The position numbers and the translations under genes were made by a program. DNA of 64,000 nucleotides, taken from NCBI RefSeq assembly GCF_000619805.1, contig NZ_JHUV01000011.1, positions 124,001 to 188,000 on the forward strand. Direction: 5' to 3'. Origin of the DNA: Sulfurihydrogenibium subterraneum DSM 15120 (GTDB taxonomy: Bacteria; Aquificota; Aquificia; Aquificales; Hydrogenothermaceae). Position 1 is the first letter of the stretch, and every line of letters begins with the position of its first letter. A model generated the notes under the pieces. The model had not been told where the DNA came from. It was given only the letters and a program-made list of their open reading frames with translations, and did no database searches. Shown piece after piece: positions 55,038 through 63,379 of this stretch.

Positions 55038-56326
55038 GAGTGTTGATTGTAGGAAACGGTGGAAGAGAACATGCGTTAGTCTGGAAAGTAAAACAAAGTC
55101 CATTAGTAAAAGAAGTTTACTGTGCTTCAGGAAACGCAGGTATAGGCAAAATAGCCACAAGGGTAAACATATCTCCCACAGACATATACAACCTTGTAAG
55201 GTTTGCAAAAGAAAAAAAGATAGACCTTACGATAGTTGGGCCAGAGCAACCTTTATCAGAGGGTATTACAGACAGGTTTGAAGAGGAAGGCCTTAAAGTT
55301 TTTGGGCATAAAAAGAGTGCAGCCATTTTAGAAGCAAGTAAAGTCTTTGCCAAAAACTTTATGAAAAAATACTCAGTCCCAACTGCAAAGTTTAAAAGTT
55401 TTGATAATGAAAAAGATGCTATAGAGTTTATTAAATCTGTTGGAGCTCCTACAGTAATAAAAGCTGATGGTCTTGCAGCAGGAAAAGGCGTTGTAGTTGC
55501 AAAAACGGAAGAAGAAGCATTTCAAGCTGTAAAAGATATGTTCGCAGGAAAATTTGGACCTGCAAGTAAAAGAGTTGTAATAGAAGAGTTTTTAGAAGGT
55601 GAAGAAGCATCTTACATATGTTTTGTTAAAGATGATAAATTTGTGCCAATGCCTACTTCACAAGATCACAAAAGAGCATTTGACAACGATGAAGGACCAA
55701 ACACTGGAGGAATGGGAGCTTACAGCCCTACTTCATTAATAAACCCTGAGATAGAAAAAGAGATACAAGAAAGGATAATTCTGCCGACTTTAAAGGGTAT
55801 GATAAATGAAGGAAGACCTATGTCTGGATTTTTATATGCAGGGCTCATGATAGGTCCAAAAGGAATAAACGTTTTAGAGTTTAACGTAAGGATGGGAGAC
55901 CCTGAAACCCAGCCTATAATGAGAAGACTAAAGTCTGACTTGGTAGAACACATTCTACAGATTTTAGAAGGAGACATAGATAAAGTAAAACCTCAGTGGA
56001 TAGAAGAATACGCAATTGGCGTTGTAATGGCATCGAAAGGATATCCAGATAGCTATCAGAAAGGATTTGAGATAACAGGTATAGAAGAAGCTGAAAAAGA
56101 CCCTGATGTAGTAGTATTCCACGCTGGAACAGAAGAAAAAGACGGAAAGATAATCACAAATGGCGGAAGAGTTTTAACCATCACGGCAACTGGAAAAGAC
56201 ATAAATCAGGCAAGGGAAAAAGTATATTCGGCAGTAGAGAAGATACACTTTGAAGGAGCCTTTTATAGAAAAGATATAGGATTTAGAGAAGTTAATAGAA
56301 AAAATAAAGCTGTTAGTCAATCTTGA
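55034..56326 (+). CDS. purD: phosphoribosylamine-glycine ligase
   Basis: GAR synthetase of purine synthesis, 430 aa, ATP-grasp. VLIVGNGGREHALVWK (3-18), VIKADGLAAGKGVVVA (about 136-151) and EFNVRMGDPETQPIM (about 279-293) are the standard signatures. Coupled to lysA by a 4-nt overlap. Its stop codon overlaps the -35 box of the elbB promoter. Confidence 0.96.
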   Translation: MRVLIVGNGGREHALVWKVKQSPLVKEVYCASGNAGIGKIATRVNISPTDIYNLVRFAKEKKIDLTIVGPEQPLSEGITDRFEEEGLKVFGHKKSAAILEASKVFAKNFMKKYSVPTAKFKSFDNEKDAIEFIKSVGAPTVIKADGLAAGKGVVVAKTEEEAFQAVKDMFAGKFGPASKRVVIEEFLEGEEASYICFVKDDKFVPMPTSQDHKRAFDNDEGPNTGGMGAYSPTSLINPEIEKEIQERIILPTLKGMINEGRPMSGFLYAGLMIGPKGINVLEFNVRMGDPETQPIMRRLKSDLVEHILQILEGDIDKVKPQWIEEYAIGVVMASKGYPDSYQKGFEITGIEEAEKDPDVVVFHAGTEEKDGKIITNGGRVLTITATGKDINQAREKVYSAVEKIHFEGAFYRKDIGFREVNRKNKAVSQS

Positions 56327-56351
56327 AAAAAAGGAATCGTTAAATTATTAT
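56323..56351 (+). promoter_or_regulatory. promoter for elbB-nnr
   Basis: TTGAAA (56323-56328), 17-bp spacer, TATTAT (56346-56351). It lies 31 nt before the elbB ATG, and an SD-like GGGGG precedes that ATG. Confidence 0.45.
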
Positions 56352-56382
56352 TATGATAAGCACTAAATTTAGGGGGTAGTTT

Positions 56383-57039
56383 ATGAAGATAGGCGTTTTA
56401 TTAGCAGGATGTGGAGTGTTTGACGGGGCAGAAATTCACGAAGCGACATTGACACTTTACTTTTTAGATAAAGCAGGAGTAGAGACACTTATAATGGCTC
56501 CAAACATAAAGCAGAAAGACGTTATAAACCACCTTACTGGCGAGCCAATGAACGAAGAGAGAAATGTTTTAGTTGAAGCTGCAAGAATTGCAAGAGGAAA
56601 CATAGTTGATATAGACCAAGTAAAAGCAGAAGATATAGACGGTCTTATAATGCCCGGTGGATACGGCGTAGCAAAAAACTTTTCTAACTTTTTAGAAAAA
56701 GGCGCAGAAGCTGAAGTTATTCCACAAGTAAAAAGGTTGTTAGTAGAATTATTTAAAGCTGGAAAGCCAATCGGTGCTATATGTATATCTCCTGTAATAG
56801 TAGCATCTGCATTAAGGGAAGCTAAACCTACTGTAACAATAGGAACAGATATTGACGTTGCTAAAGCAATAGAATCTATGGGAGCAAGACATTTAGCCTG
56901 TCCAGTAAACGAGATGGTTGTAGACGAAGAAAATAAGATAGTTACAACCCCTGCTTACATGCTTGGAAAAACAATAAAAGACGTTGCAGAAGGTATAGAA
57001 AAACTGGTAAACGAAGTTATCAGACTTGCTAAAAAGTAA
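56383..57039 (+). CDS. elbB: ElbB-type glyoxalase/deglycase-like protein
   Basis: 218 aa, DJ-1/PfpI superfamily. KIGVLLAGCGVFDGAEIHEA (2-21) and MPGGYGVAKNFSNF (about 90-103) match ElbB. GAICISPVIVA (about 135-145) carries the nucleophilic cysteine. E. coli ElbB has been described as an isoprenoid-biosynthesis-linked protein with glyoxalase activity. Stop and start with nnr overlap by one base. Confidence 0.9.
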   Translation: MKIGVLLAGCGVFDGAEIHEATLTLYFLDKAGVETLIMAPNIKQKDVINHLTGEPMNEERNVLVEAARIARGNIVDIDQVKAEDIDGLIMPGGYGVAKNFSNFLEKGAEAEVIPQVKRLLVELFKAGKPIGAICISPVIVASALREAKPTVTIGTDIDVAKAIESMGARHLACPVNEMVVDEENKIVTTPAYMLGKTIKDVAEGIEKLVNEVIRLAKK

Positions 57040-58613
57040 TGAAAATACTTACAAGTAAAGAGATATCACAGGTAGATAAAAACACCATAGAAAAAACCGG
57101 CATTCCTTCCTTGGTGCTTATGGAGAATGCCGGTAGGTCTTGTGTAGAAGTTATTCTAAAAGAGTTTCCTTTTGCCAAAAATATAACAGTAGTAGCTGGG
57201 AAAGGAAATAACGGCGGAGATGGTGTAGTCGTTGCTAGATATTTACAAAAACTTGGAAAAAACATAAAACTTTTTATCCTTGCACAAAATGAAGAAAAAT
57301 TGTCCTTTGACAATAAAACCAATCTTAACATCTTTAAAAAATTTTCAAATCATTTTTACTTTATAACCCAATCAGACTTACAATTTTTAGAAGAAAACTT
57401 AAATACTACAGACTTAATCGTAGATGCAATATTTGGAACTGGATTTAAACCTCCCGTAGAAGGATACTCAAAAGACGTTATCTTTATGATAAACAGTAGT
57501 GGAAAGCCTGTTGTATCTGTAGATATTCCCTCAGGAATAGATGCAGACAGTCCTTTTTTTGATACAGCAGTAAAAGCAAATTCAACGATTACATTTGGAT
57601 ATTTAAAACCATGCCACATACTTTACCCTGCAGCTGAAAACTGTGGAAAAGTATTTGTAGCAGATATAAGCCTTGACGATACCTACGCTCCTTCATACAG
57701 ACAACTTATAACCCCATACAACGTTTCACTTCCAAAAAGAGAAAAAACTGGGAATAAGTACACATTTGGACACGTGGCTATAATTGGTGGAAGTGTAGGA
57801 AAGTCTGGAGCTGTTATTATGGCAAGTAGGTCTGCAAGCTTAGCTGGAAGCGGACTTACAACGGCAATCGTTCCAAAGGATATAAATCAAACAATAGAAA
57901 CAAATCTTATAGAAGAGATGAGTATTCCTGTTAACTGCAAAAACGGAACGTTTTCAAAAGAAAGTAAAGATGAGATACTTGATATATTAAATAAAGGGAA
58001 GTTTTCTTCTGTAGTAGTTGGAATGGGAATGTCTGTTAATGAAGATACTGTAGAAGTAATAGAAGGAATACTTACGGTTAAAAAACCGCTGGTAATTGAT
58101 GCAGATGGTATAAATAACCTGTCAAAAATAGAAAACTTTAAAGACTTATTAAAACAGAGAGCTTTTCCAACAGTTTTAACTCCTCACACAGGAGAGTTTT
58201 CAAGACTTACAAGGTTAGACACTAAAACGATACTTAAAAACTTTGAAAGCATGGCCTCTGAATTTTCAAAAGAGAGTGGTAGCTATCTTATCTTAAAGTT
58301 TTCTAGAATGGTTGTTTTTACTCCAGATGGGAAAATATACTACTGTAATAGAGGAAATCCTGGAATGGCAACAGCCGGAACAGGAGACGTTTTGGCTGGA
58401 ATTGTCGGATCTCTTTTAAACAGACTACCAGTAGAAGATGCTCTAAAGCTGTCTGTACTGCTTCACTCAATAGCAGGAGACTTAGCAGCTGCAGAAAAAG
58501 GTCAAGAGTCTTTAAAAGCAACAGACTTAATAGAAAACATCCCTCACGCTTACAAAGAGATAGAGCTCCAAAGGAAGATAAAAAGAGATAGTTTGATAAA
58601 AAGGATAGATTGA
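57039..58613 (+). CDS. nnr: bifunctional NAD(P)H-hydrate epimerase/dehydratase
   Basis: Repairs hydrated NAD(P)H. 524 aa. The N-terminal YjeF epimerase domain (1-215) shows VLMENAGRSCVEVI and AGKGNNGGDGVVVARYL. The C-terminal ribokinase-like dehydratase (about 225-505) shows GSVGKSGAVIMASRSA, LTPHTGEFSRL and GTGDVLAGIVGS. Hydrated cofactors form faster in heat, so the gene suits a thermophile. It pairs with elbB, another metabolite-repair candidate. Confidence 0.94.
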   Translation: MKILTSKEISQVDKNTIEKTGIPSLVLMENAGRSCVEVILKEFPFAKNITVVAGKGNNGGDGVVVARYLQKLGKNIKLFILAQNEEKLSFDNKTNLNIFKKFSNHFYFITQSDLQFLEENLNTTDLIVDAIFGTGFKPPVEGYSKDVIFMINSSGKPVVSVDIPSGIDADSPFFDTAVKANSTITFGYLKPCHILYPAAENCGKVFVADISLDDTYAPSYRQLITPYNVSLPKREKTGNKYTFGHVAIIGGSVGKSGAVIMASRSASLAGSGLTTAIVPKDINQTIETNLIEEMSIPVNCKNGTFSKESKDEILDILNKGKFSSVVVGMGMSVNEDTVEVIEGILTVKKPLVIDADGINNLSKIENFKDLLKQRAFPTVLTPHTGEFSRLTRLDTKTILKNFESMASEFSKESGSYLILKFSRMVVFTPDGKIYYCNRGNPGMATAGTGDVLAGIVGSLLNRLPVEDALKLSVLLHSIAGDLAAAEKGQESLKATDLIENIPHAYKEIELQRKIKRDSLIKRID

Positions 58614-58704
58614 TTAAAATGATATTGAGGTAATTCGATAGAGTTTAAATTCGGCAATACGGAGCAAGAATTAGAGTATCTTATAAACCTATAGAATAAT
58701 GTTA

Positions 58705-58875
58705 TTATAGTTCTTCTCTTTTTATAGGTTGAAATGCTTTAACTTTTTTAGGAATTATTTCATCTATTCTTTTTTTCTTTTCTCTTTTCTTATATTTTTG
58801 AAGTAAAAATTCATAAAAATCTAACAATTCCTTCTGTGCTTCTTTTGGAAGGTCGTTAAGGTTTATAGTTTGCAT
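58705..58875 (-). CDS. small DUF2281-like (antitoxin-type) protein
   Basis: A 56-aa frame, MQTINLNDLPKEAQKELLDF onward, with a strong SD (AGAGAGG) about 7 nt before the ATG at 58875. The LPxEAxxELLDFYEFLLxKYK pattern is typical of DUF2281 proteins, often antitoxins. A lysine-rich tail follows. No toxin gene adjoins: the gap 58614-58704 holds only an 18-codon open stretch without a start. It is the only gene in the 350-base space between nnr and the helicase. Confidence 0.65.
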   Translation of the reverse strand: MQTINLNDLPKEAQKELLDFYEFLLQKYKKREKKKRIDEIIPKKVKAFQPIKREEL

Positions 58876-58964
58876 ATTTAAACCTCTCTTAAAATAATCT
58901 TCTAATATATAACAATATATAGATTCCTAAATTTTACCACATATATTTTACACATTTTCAATAG

Positions 58965-61364
58965 CTACGCCGTTATCAGCTCCAGTAAAACTATAGAGCC
59001 TATCTTGTCTAAATATTCGTTTGCGTTTCCACACTTTGGTGATAAGATGCAGGAAGGACAACCTGATATACATTTGCAGTTTTTTATATTTTTATAAGTA
59101 GCTTTAAGTATCTCTTCAACTCTTTCAAAGCCAACTTCTGCATAACCAATTCCGCCTTCGAAACCATCGTAAATAAATATACTTGCTTTTTCTGTTTGAT
59201 TGTGGAAGTTAGTTGACATACCACCTATGTCCCATCTGTCGTTCATAGCAAAAATAGAGTATATACCTATCATTCCGTGCTCTACTCCGTGTAAACTTCC
59301 AATAAAAACCTCTCTTCCACCTTTTAGAGTATTTTCAAGGTCTTCTATAACCTGTATATCTTCTTTTTTTACTCTTTTTTGACTTTTTAAAAATTCTATA
59401 GAGAGAGCTTCTTTTAAGGTTTTTAGAGGTTCTTTTGATTCTTTTGTTAACCTTACAATTAATCTATAAGAGGTTTCATCTACTATCTTTTTTAATTTAT
59501 CTAAAACAAAACTTTCTTTTTCTTTTTTTGTTCTTTCAATTACAAGATTTTCGTAGTAATCTTCTAATGTAAACCACATTCCTTTTGTTATAAAGTTTCT
59601 TTCTAGAGATTCTTCAAACTCTATGTCCTTTATTTTTTTATTTTCTTCTATTTCTATTTTGGAATAGCCTACTATACTTGACTTTACGTTTAACTCTCCG
59701 TAATAAATCTTTATATCTTTATAAACTCTTTCTTTTTCAATTTTAAGAATATCGATTTCTGTGTTTAATATTGGTGTGGTGTAATAATTTAAATGTTGAT
59801 TTTCTACATATATAACTTTCTTTTCTTCATCTACATCTAAAACCTTATATGTTTCTCCTCCGTGAAGATAAACAGCATCTTTATACATTTCATAAAATGC
59901 GTATTCTTGATTTATATCGCCTATCTTTCTGTTTTTGTTTATTTCTATTATGTCGTAAGAGCTTCCTGTTGACCTAATGTTAAAATCTGTGTTAATAGAC
60001 TTACTCTTTACAAAAAATTTACCATTTCTAAAGGTCAACTTTCCTTCTTCTAAAAGCTCTCTAACGACTTCTTTTTCTTTGTCTGTTAAATCTTTAATGT
60101 CCAATGGAATTTCTTTTGCTGCAACAAGAATGTGTTTTTTTAGAATATACTTATTTTCAGGATTTATAACTGGTTCTTCTACAGACCTGTTAAACAATTC
60201 TGTAGGATTTTTTACATAATACTGGTCTAATGCGTCATTTTTTGCAATGTAGTAGTTTATAGACTCTCTTCCACTTCTTCCAGACCTTCCAAACCTCTGC
60301 CATAAAGAAGCCAGCGTTCCAGGAAAACCTTTTACAATTACACTGTCTATTGAACCTATATCTATTCCCATCTCTAAGGCACTTGTAGATATTAAAACTT
60401 TTAATTCTCCTGTAGCCATTTTATTTTCAATCTCTTGCCTTTCTTTTGAACTATATCCAGACCTGTAAGGACTTACTTTAGATATTAAATCTATTCTGCC
60501 TTCTTTTTCTAAAAATATTTTTATATTTTTGTAAAGTAGTTCTACATCTTTACGACTGTCTATAAATACAATGGTTGGAATTTCTTTATGTAAATGTTCT
60601 TTTAAAAGGCTCATAAGTTTCTCATTAGAAGTAGGTTTTGATATATAAATAACTTTTTTAGGTGTAGGAGCTCCTGATTTATCTATCTCTACAAAATCTT
60701 TGTTTACAAACTTCTTGGCAAATCCTACAGGATTTCTTATAGTAGCGGAGTTGCATACATAAATAGGAAGTTCTCCTGTATAGTGCTTTACAATTCTGTT
60801 TAACCTTTTTATTACGTTACTAACATGAGACCCTAAAACACCTCTGTATGAATGAAGTTCATCTATAACTACAAACTTTAAATTTTCAAACAGTTTCTCC
60901 CACGTGTAATGAAAAGGAAGTATCCCTTTACTTAGCATATCAGGAGTTGTTATTAGAATGTTTGGTGGATTATTTTTTATTTTATATCTTTCATCTCTTT
61001 CTGTAGAACCGTAATAAGTTGCTACCGAAGCTCTTACTCCTGATTTTTCTATCAAACTTCTTATTTTATTTTCTTGGTCTCTTGCCAAAGCAACCAACGG
61101 AAAGATAAGTAAAGCCTTTGTGCTGGGATTTTTACATACTTGATTTAATATTGATAAAGTGTAAATCATAGATTTTCCAGATGCGGTAGGAGTTGTGATA
61201 ACTACGTCCTTTCCTTCTAAAACAGCCTTTATCCCTTCAACTTGATGACTGTAGAGTTTTATAGAGTTTTTCTTTAAAAAGTCGTTTATCTTTTTACATT
61301 CAAACTCATAATCGCTGTATACAGCTTTATTTGGCTCTAAAACCTTTTTGTAGACAATTTCCAT
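58965..61364 (-). CDS. MrfA-like DEAD/DEAH helicase with DUF1998 (MZB) domain
   Basis: 799-aa superfamily 2 helicase. Motif I TTPTASGKSMIY (about 55-66), II VVIDELHSYRG (DELH form), III SATIRNP, and VI LWQRFGRSGRSG. The C-terminal part ends with CKCISGCPSCILSPKCGN (about 766-783), the four-cysteine zinc site of DUF1998. YprA/MrfA relatives act in UvrA-independent repair of crosslinks in Bacillus. The domain order supports a similar 3'-5' repair helicase. Single minus-strand gene divergent from the DUF151 gene. Confidence 0.88.
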   Translation of the reverse strand: MEIVYKKVLEPNKAVYSDYEFECKKINDFLKKNSIKLYSHQVEGIKAVLEGKDVVITTPTASGKSMIYTLSILNQVCKNPSTKALLIFPLVALARDQENKIRSLIEKSGVRASVATYYGSTERDERYKIKNNPPNILITTPDMLSKGILPFHYTWEKLFENLKFVVIDELHSYRGVLGSHVSNVIKRLNRIVKHYTGELPIYVCNSATIRNPVGFAKKFVNKDFVEIDKSGAPTPKKVIYISKPTSNEKLMSLLKEHLHKEIPTIVFIDSRKDVELLYKNIKIFLEKEGRIDLISKVSPYRSGYSSKERQEIENKMATGELKVLISTSALEMGIDIGSIDSVIVKGFPGTLASLWQRFGRSGRSGRESINYYIAKNDALDQYYVKNPTELFNRSVEEPVINPENKYILKKHILVAAKEIPLDIKDLTDKEKEVVRELLEEGKLTFRNGKFFVKSKSINTDFNIRSTGSSYDIIEINKNRKIGDINQEYAFYEMYKDAVYLHGGETYKVLDVDEEKKVIYVENQHLNYYTTPILNTEIDILKIEKERVYKDIKIYYGELNVKSSIVGYSKIEIEENKKIKDIEFEESLERNFITKGMWFTLEDYYENLVIERTKKEKESFVLDKLKKIVDETSYRLIVRLTKESKEPLKTLKEALSIEFLKSQKRVKKEDIQVIEDLENTLKGGREVFIGSLHGVEHGMIGIYSIFAMNDRWDIGGMSTNFHNQTEKASIFIYDGFEGGIGYAEVGFERVEEILKATYKNIKNCKCISGCPSCILSPKCGNANEYLDKIGSIVLLELITA

Positions 61365-61382
61365 AACTATATTTTATCATCA

Positions 61383-61410
61383 TTGAAAAATTTTTAAATT
61401 TTAGTATATT
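61383..61410 (+). promoter_or_regulatory. promoter for the DUF151-macro-Mrr-like set
   Basis: TTGAAA (61383-61388), 16-bp spacer, TATATT (61405-61410), identical hexamers and spacing to the rnpB promoter. Start near 61417 gives a leader of about 28 nt with GGAGGT before the ATG. Confidence 0.6.
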
Positions 61411-61444
61411 ATTATCAAGTTGATTAACATTGGAGGTAATAAAT

Positions 61445-62035
61445 ATGATAGAGGTAATAGTAAAGTCAATAGCAATAGATTCTTTAACAGGAAATCCTAT
61501 ACTACTTTTGGCTGATGTTAACAATCCTGATGATATATACCCTATATGGATAGGTGTTGCAGAGGCAGAAGGAATAGTAGTTAATCAAAGCGGATTTGTC
61601 CCACCAAGACCGTTGACTTATGACCTATTTAAAAATACAATTGAGAGCTTAGGTGGAAAAGTTAAACACGTGTCTATCGTAAGCATGATAAATAATGCAT
61701 ACATAGCAGAGTTAGTTATAGACCAAAACGGTAAAGAAATAATTATAGACGCAAGACCAAGCGATGCTATTAACTTAGCACTTAGATTTAATGCACCAAT
61801 ATACCTTAATGAAGAAGTAGTTAAAAAAGTAAACGTTTCTCAGTTTACACAACAGCAAGAAAAAGAAGAAAAAGACGAAGATGATGTAAAAACAGTAGAA
61901 GAACTGGCTGAGCAAACAGAAGTAAATAACTTGAACCTTCCTGACGCTAAAGACATTGGAATAAAAGATGAAGATTTAGAAAAGTTTAGAGAGATGCTTG
62001 ACCATATAAAACCTGAAGACTTTTTGATAAAATAA
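61445..62035 (+). CDS. bifunctional nuclease family protein (DUF151)
   Basis: 196 aa. The DUF151 core spans about 1-130 (YPIWIGVAEAEGI, RPLTYDLFKNTIESLGGKV, IIIDARPSDAINLALRFNAPIYL). An acidic tail follows with a UVR-like helix pair (EDLEKFREMLDHIKPEDF). Plant and bacterial members show RNase/DNase activity; the T. maritima homologue is structurally known. The ATG at 61445 has GGAGGT 7 nt upstream; an earlier TTG is rejected. First of a three-gene set. Confidence 0.9.
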   Translation: MIEVIVKSIAIDSLTGNPILLLADVNNPDDIYPIWIGVAEAEGIVVNQSGFVPPRPLTYDLFKNTIESLGGKVKHVSIVSMINNAYIAELVIDQNGKEIIIDARPSDAINLALRFNAPIYLNEEVVKKVNVSQFTQQQEKEEKDEDDVKTVEELAEQTEVNNLNLPDAKDIGIKDEDLEKFREMLDHIKPEDFLIK

Positions 62036-62040
62036 TTTAT

Positions 62041-62607
62041 GTGGAAGTTAAAATAGGTGGCACAACTTTAAGCTTAGTAATAGGAGATATTACCCAAGCA
62101 GATACAGAAGCTATCGTTAATGCTGCAAACCCCTCCTTAATGGGTGGAGGAGGGGTTGACGGTGCTATTCATTCAAAAGGTGGACCCTCTATTTTACAAG
62201 AATGTAAAAAAATAAGAGAAACACTATATCCTGATGGACTTCCTACTGGAGAAGCTGTTATAACCTCTGGTGGTAATCTAAAAGCAAAGTACGTAATTCA
62301 TACTGTAGGTCCTATATGTGATGGCTTTATGACAGAAAAAGAAAAACAACTACTTTCAAACGCATACAGAAACAGTCTCACTCTTGCAAAAATTCACAAC
62401 ATAAAATCAATCTCATTTCCATCTATAAGTACAGGAGCTTATAGGTGTGATAAAAAAGAAGCTTCAAAAGTAGCTCTCCAAACAGTAATAGATTTTATAA
62501 AGGAAAACCCAAACTGGTTTAAAGAAATCCGTTTTGTATTGTTTACGGAAGATATATATCATGTGTACAAACAATCCCTTGAGGAAATTCTAAATGTCTC
62601 TGATTGA
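62041..62607 (+). CDS. macrodomain (ADP-ribose-binding) protein
   Basis: 188-aa MacroD-like domain. VIGDITQADTEAIVNAANPS, then GGGGVDGAIHSKGG (about 38-51), GLPTGEAVITSGG (about 68-80) and SISTGAYRCDKKEA (about 128-141) are the standard ligand loops, all intact, so hydrolysis of ADP-ribosyl or O-acetyl-ADP-ribose groups is plausible. The start is GTG with no clear SD, so it may rely on coupling to the DUF151 gene 5 nt upstream. It overlaps the next gene by 14 nt. Confidence 0.9.
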   Translation: MEVKIGGTTLSLVIGDITQADTEAIVNAANPSLMGGGGVDGAIHSKGGPSILQECKKIRETLYPDGLPTGEAVITSGGNLKAKYVIHTVGPICDGFMTEKEKQLLSNAYRNSLTLAKIHNIKSISFPSISTGAYRCDKKEASKVALQTVIDFIKENPNWFKEIRFVLFTEDIYHVYKQSLEEILNVSD

Positions 62608-63379
62608 CATAGCCATTGTATCAACAATTATACTTATAGTGTCTCTTTATGCATACGTAAGATATAGAGAAGAAAAGCACAAAGAAGAAAAACTCTTAAT
62701 ACCAACGTTAGAAAGCTACAAACAAAAATTTACAGAAGAAAAACAACAATTTTTAGAAAAAAGCCAAAACTTAAAACAACAACTTGAAGATTTAAAAGGG
62801 CAGCTCCAAGAATTAAAGAAAAACCTTTCTCTCTATCCTTGGACTGAGTCTCAAATAAACTACTTAAAAAGTATGAAAGGGTCAGAGTTTGAGTACTTTT
62901 TAACCCAGAGTTTTGAGATGCTGGGTTTTATAGTTATAGACCCTCCCATCTATAAAGACCACAACATAGATACAATAGTAAAGTACCAAGATGACCTTAA
63001 AACAGAGTACTTTGCAGTAGACTTTATGGATTACACCCAGTTAAAAAAGTTAGATGATAATTATGTCTCACAGCTCCTAAAAGGAAAGGATAAATACAGC
63101 TGCCACAAAGTCCTGATAATAACCAACGGACAGCTTACAGATTATCAAAAAAAACTTCTTATAGATAAGGATATAAACTTTTTTGAGATAGACCAGATAG
63201 TAAACTTTATGCCGTCGTTAAATTTCTTTTACAGATATGACGAAATTAGGTCAAAATACCACGCCTGTGAGATACTTCACAAAGAAACCTTTGACGAAGT
63301 GATAAGAAGAGAACACTGGCTAAACGAAGTAGAAGAAAAGCTACTACAAGCTATGGAAAAGCAAAAAATTAAATCTTAG
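62594..63379 (+). CDS. membrane-anchored coiled-coil protein with Mrr-like nuclease fold
   Basis: 261 aa. One N-terminal helix (about 4-22), a long coiled coil (about 35-80), then a region like the Mrr restriction-endonuclease domain (about 92-205). The latter has GSEFEYFLTQSFEMLGF, HNIDTIVKY and a Rossmann-like VLIITNGQLTDYQKKLL. The strand that normally carries Q/E-x-K reads FAVDFMDY, so the catalytic lysine is not obvious and the domain may be inactive or altered. Starts inside the macrodomain gene; convergent 11-nt overlap with the bioF-like gene. Confidence 0.72.
   Translation: MSLIDIAIVSTIILIVSLYAYVRYREEKHKEEKLLIPTLESYKQKFTEEKQQFLEKSQNLKQQLEDLKGQLQELKKNLSLYPWTESQINYLKSMKGSEFEYFLTQSFEMLGFIVIDPPIYKDHNIDTIVKYQDDLKTEYFAVDFMDYTQLKKLDDNYVSQLLKGKDKYSCHKVLIITNGQLTDYQKKLLIDKDINFFEIDQIVNFMPSLNFFYRYDEIRSKYHACEILHKETFDEVIRREHWLNEVEEKLLQAMEKQKIKS

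Noticed and set aside
58620-58700. Short plus-strand frame (IEFKFGNTEQELEYL) after nnr
   Set aside because: It has only 18 codons and no start codon. It could be a gene remnant, but nothing supports a function.
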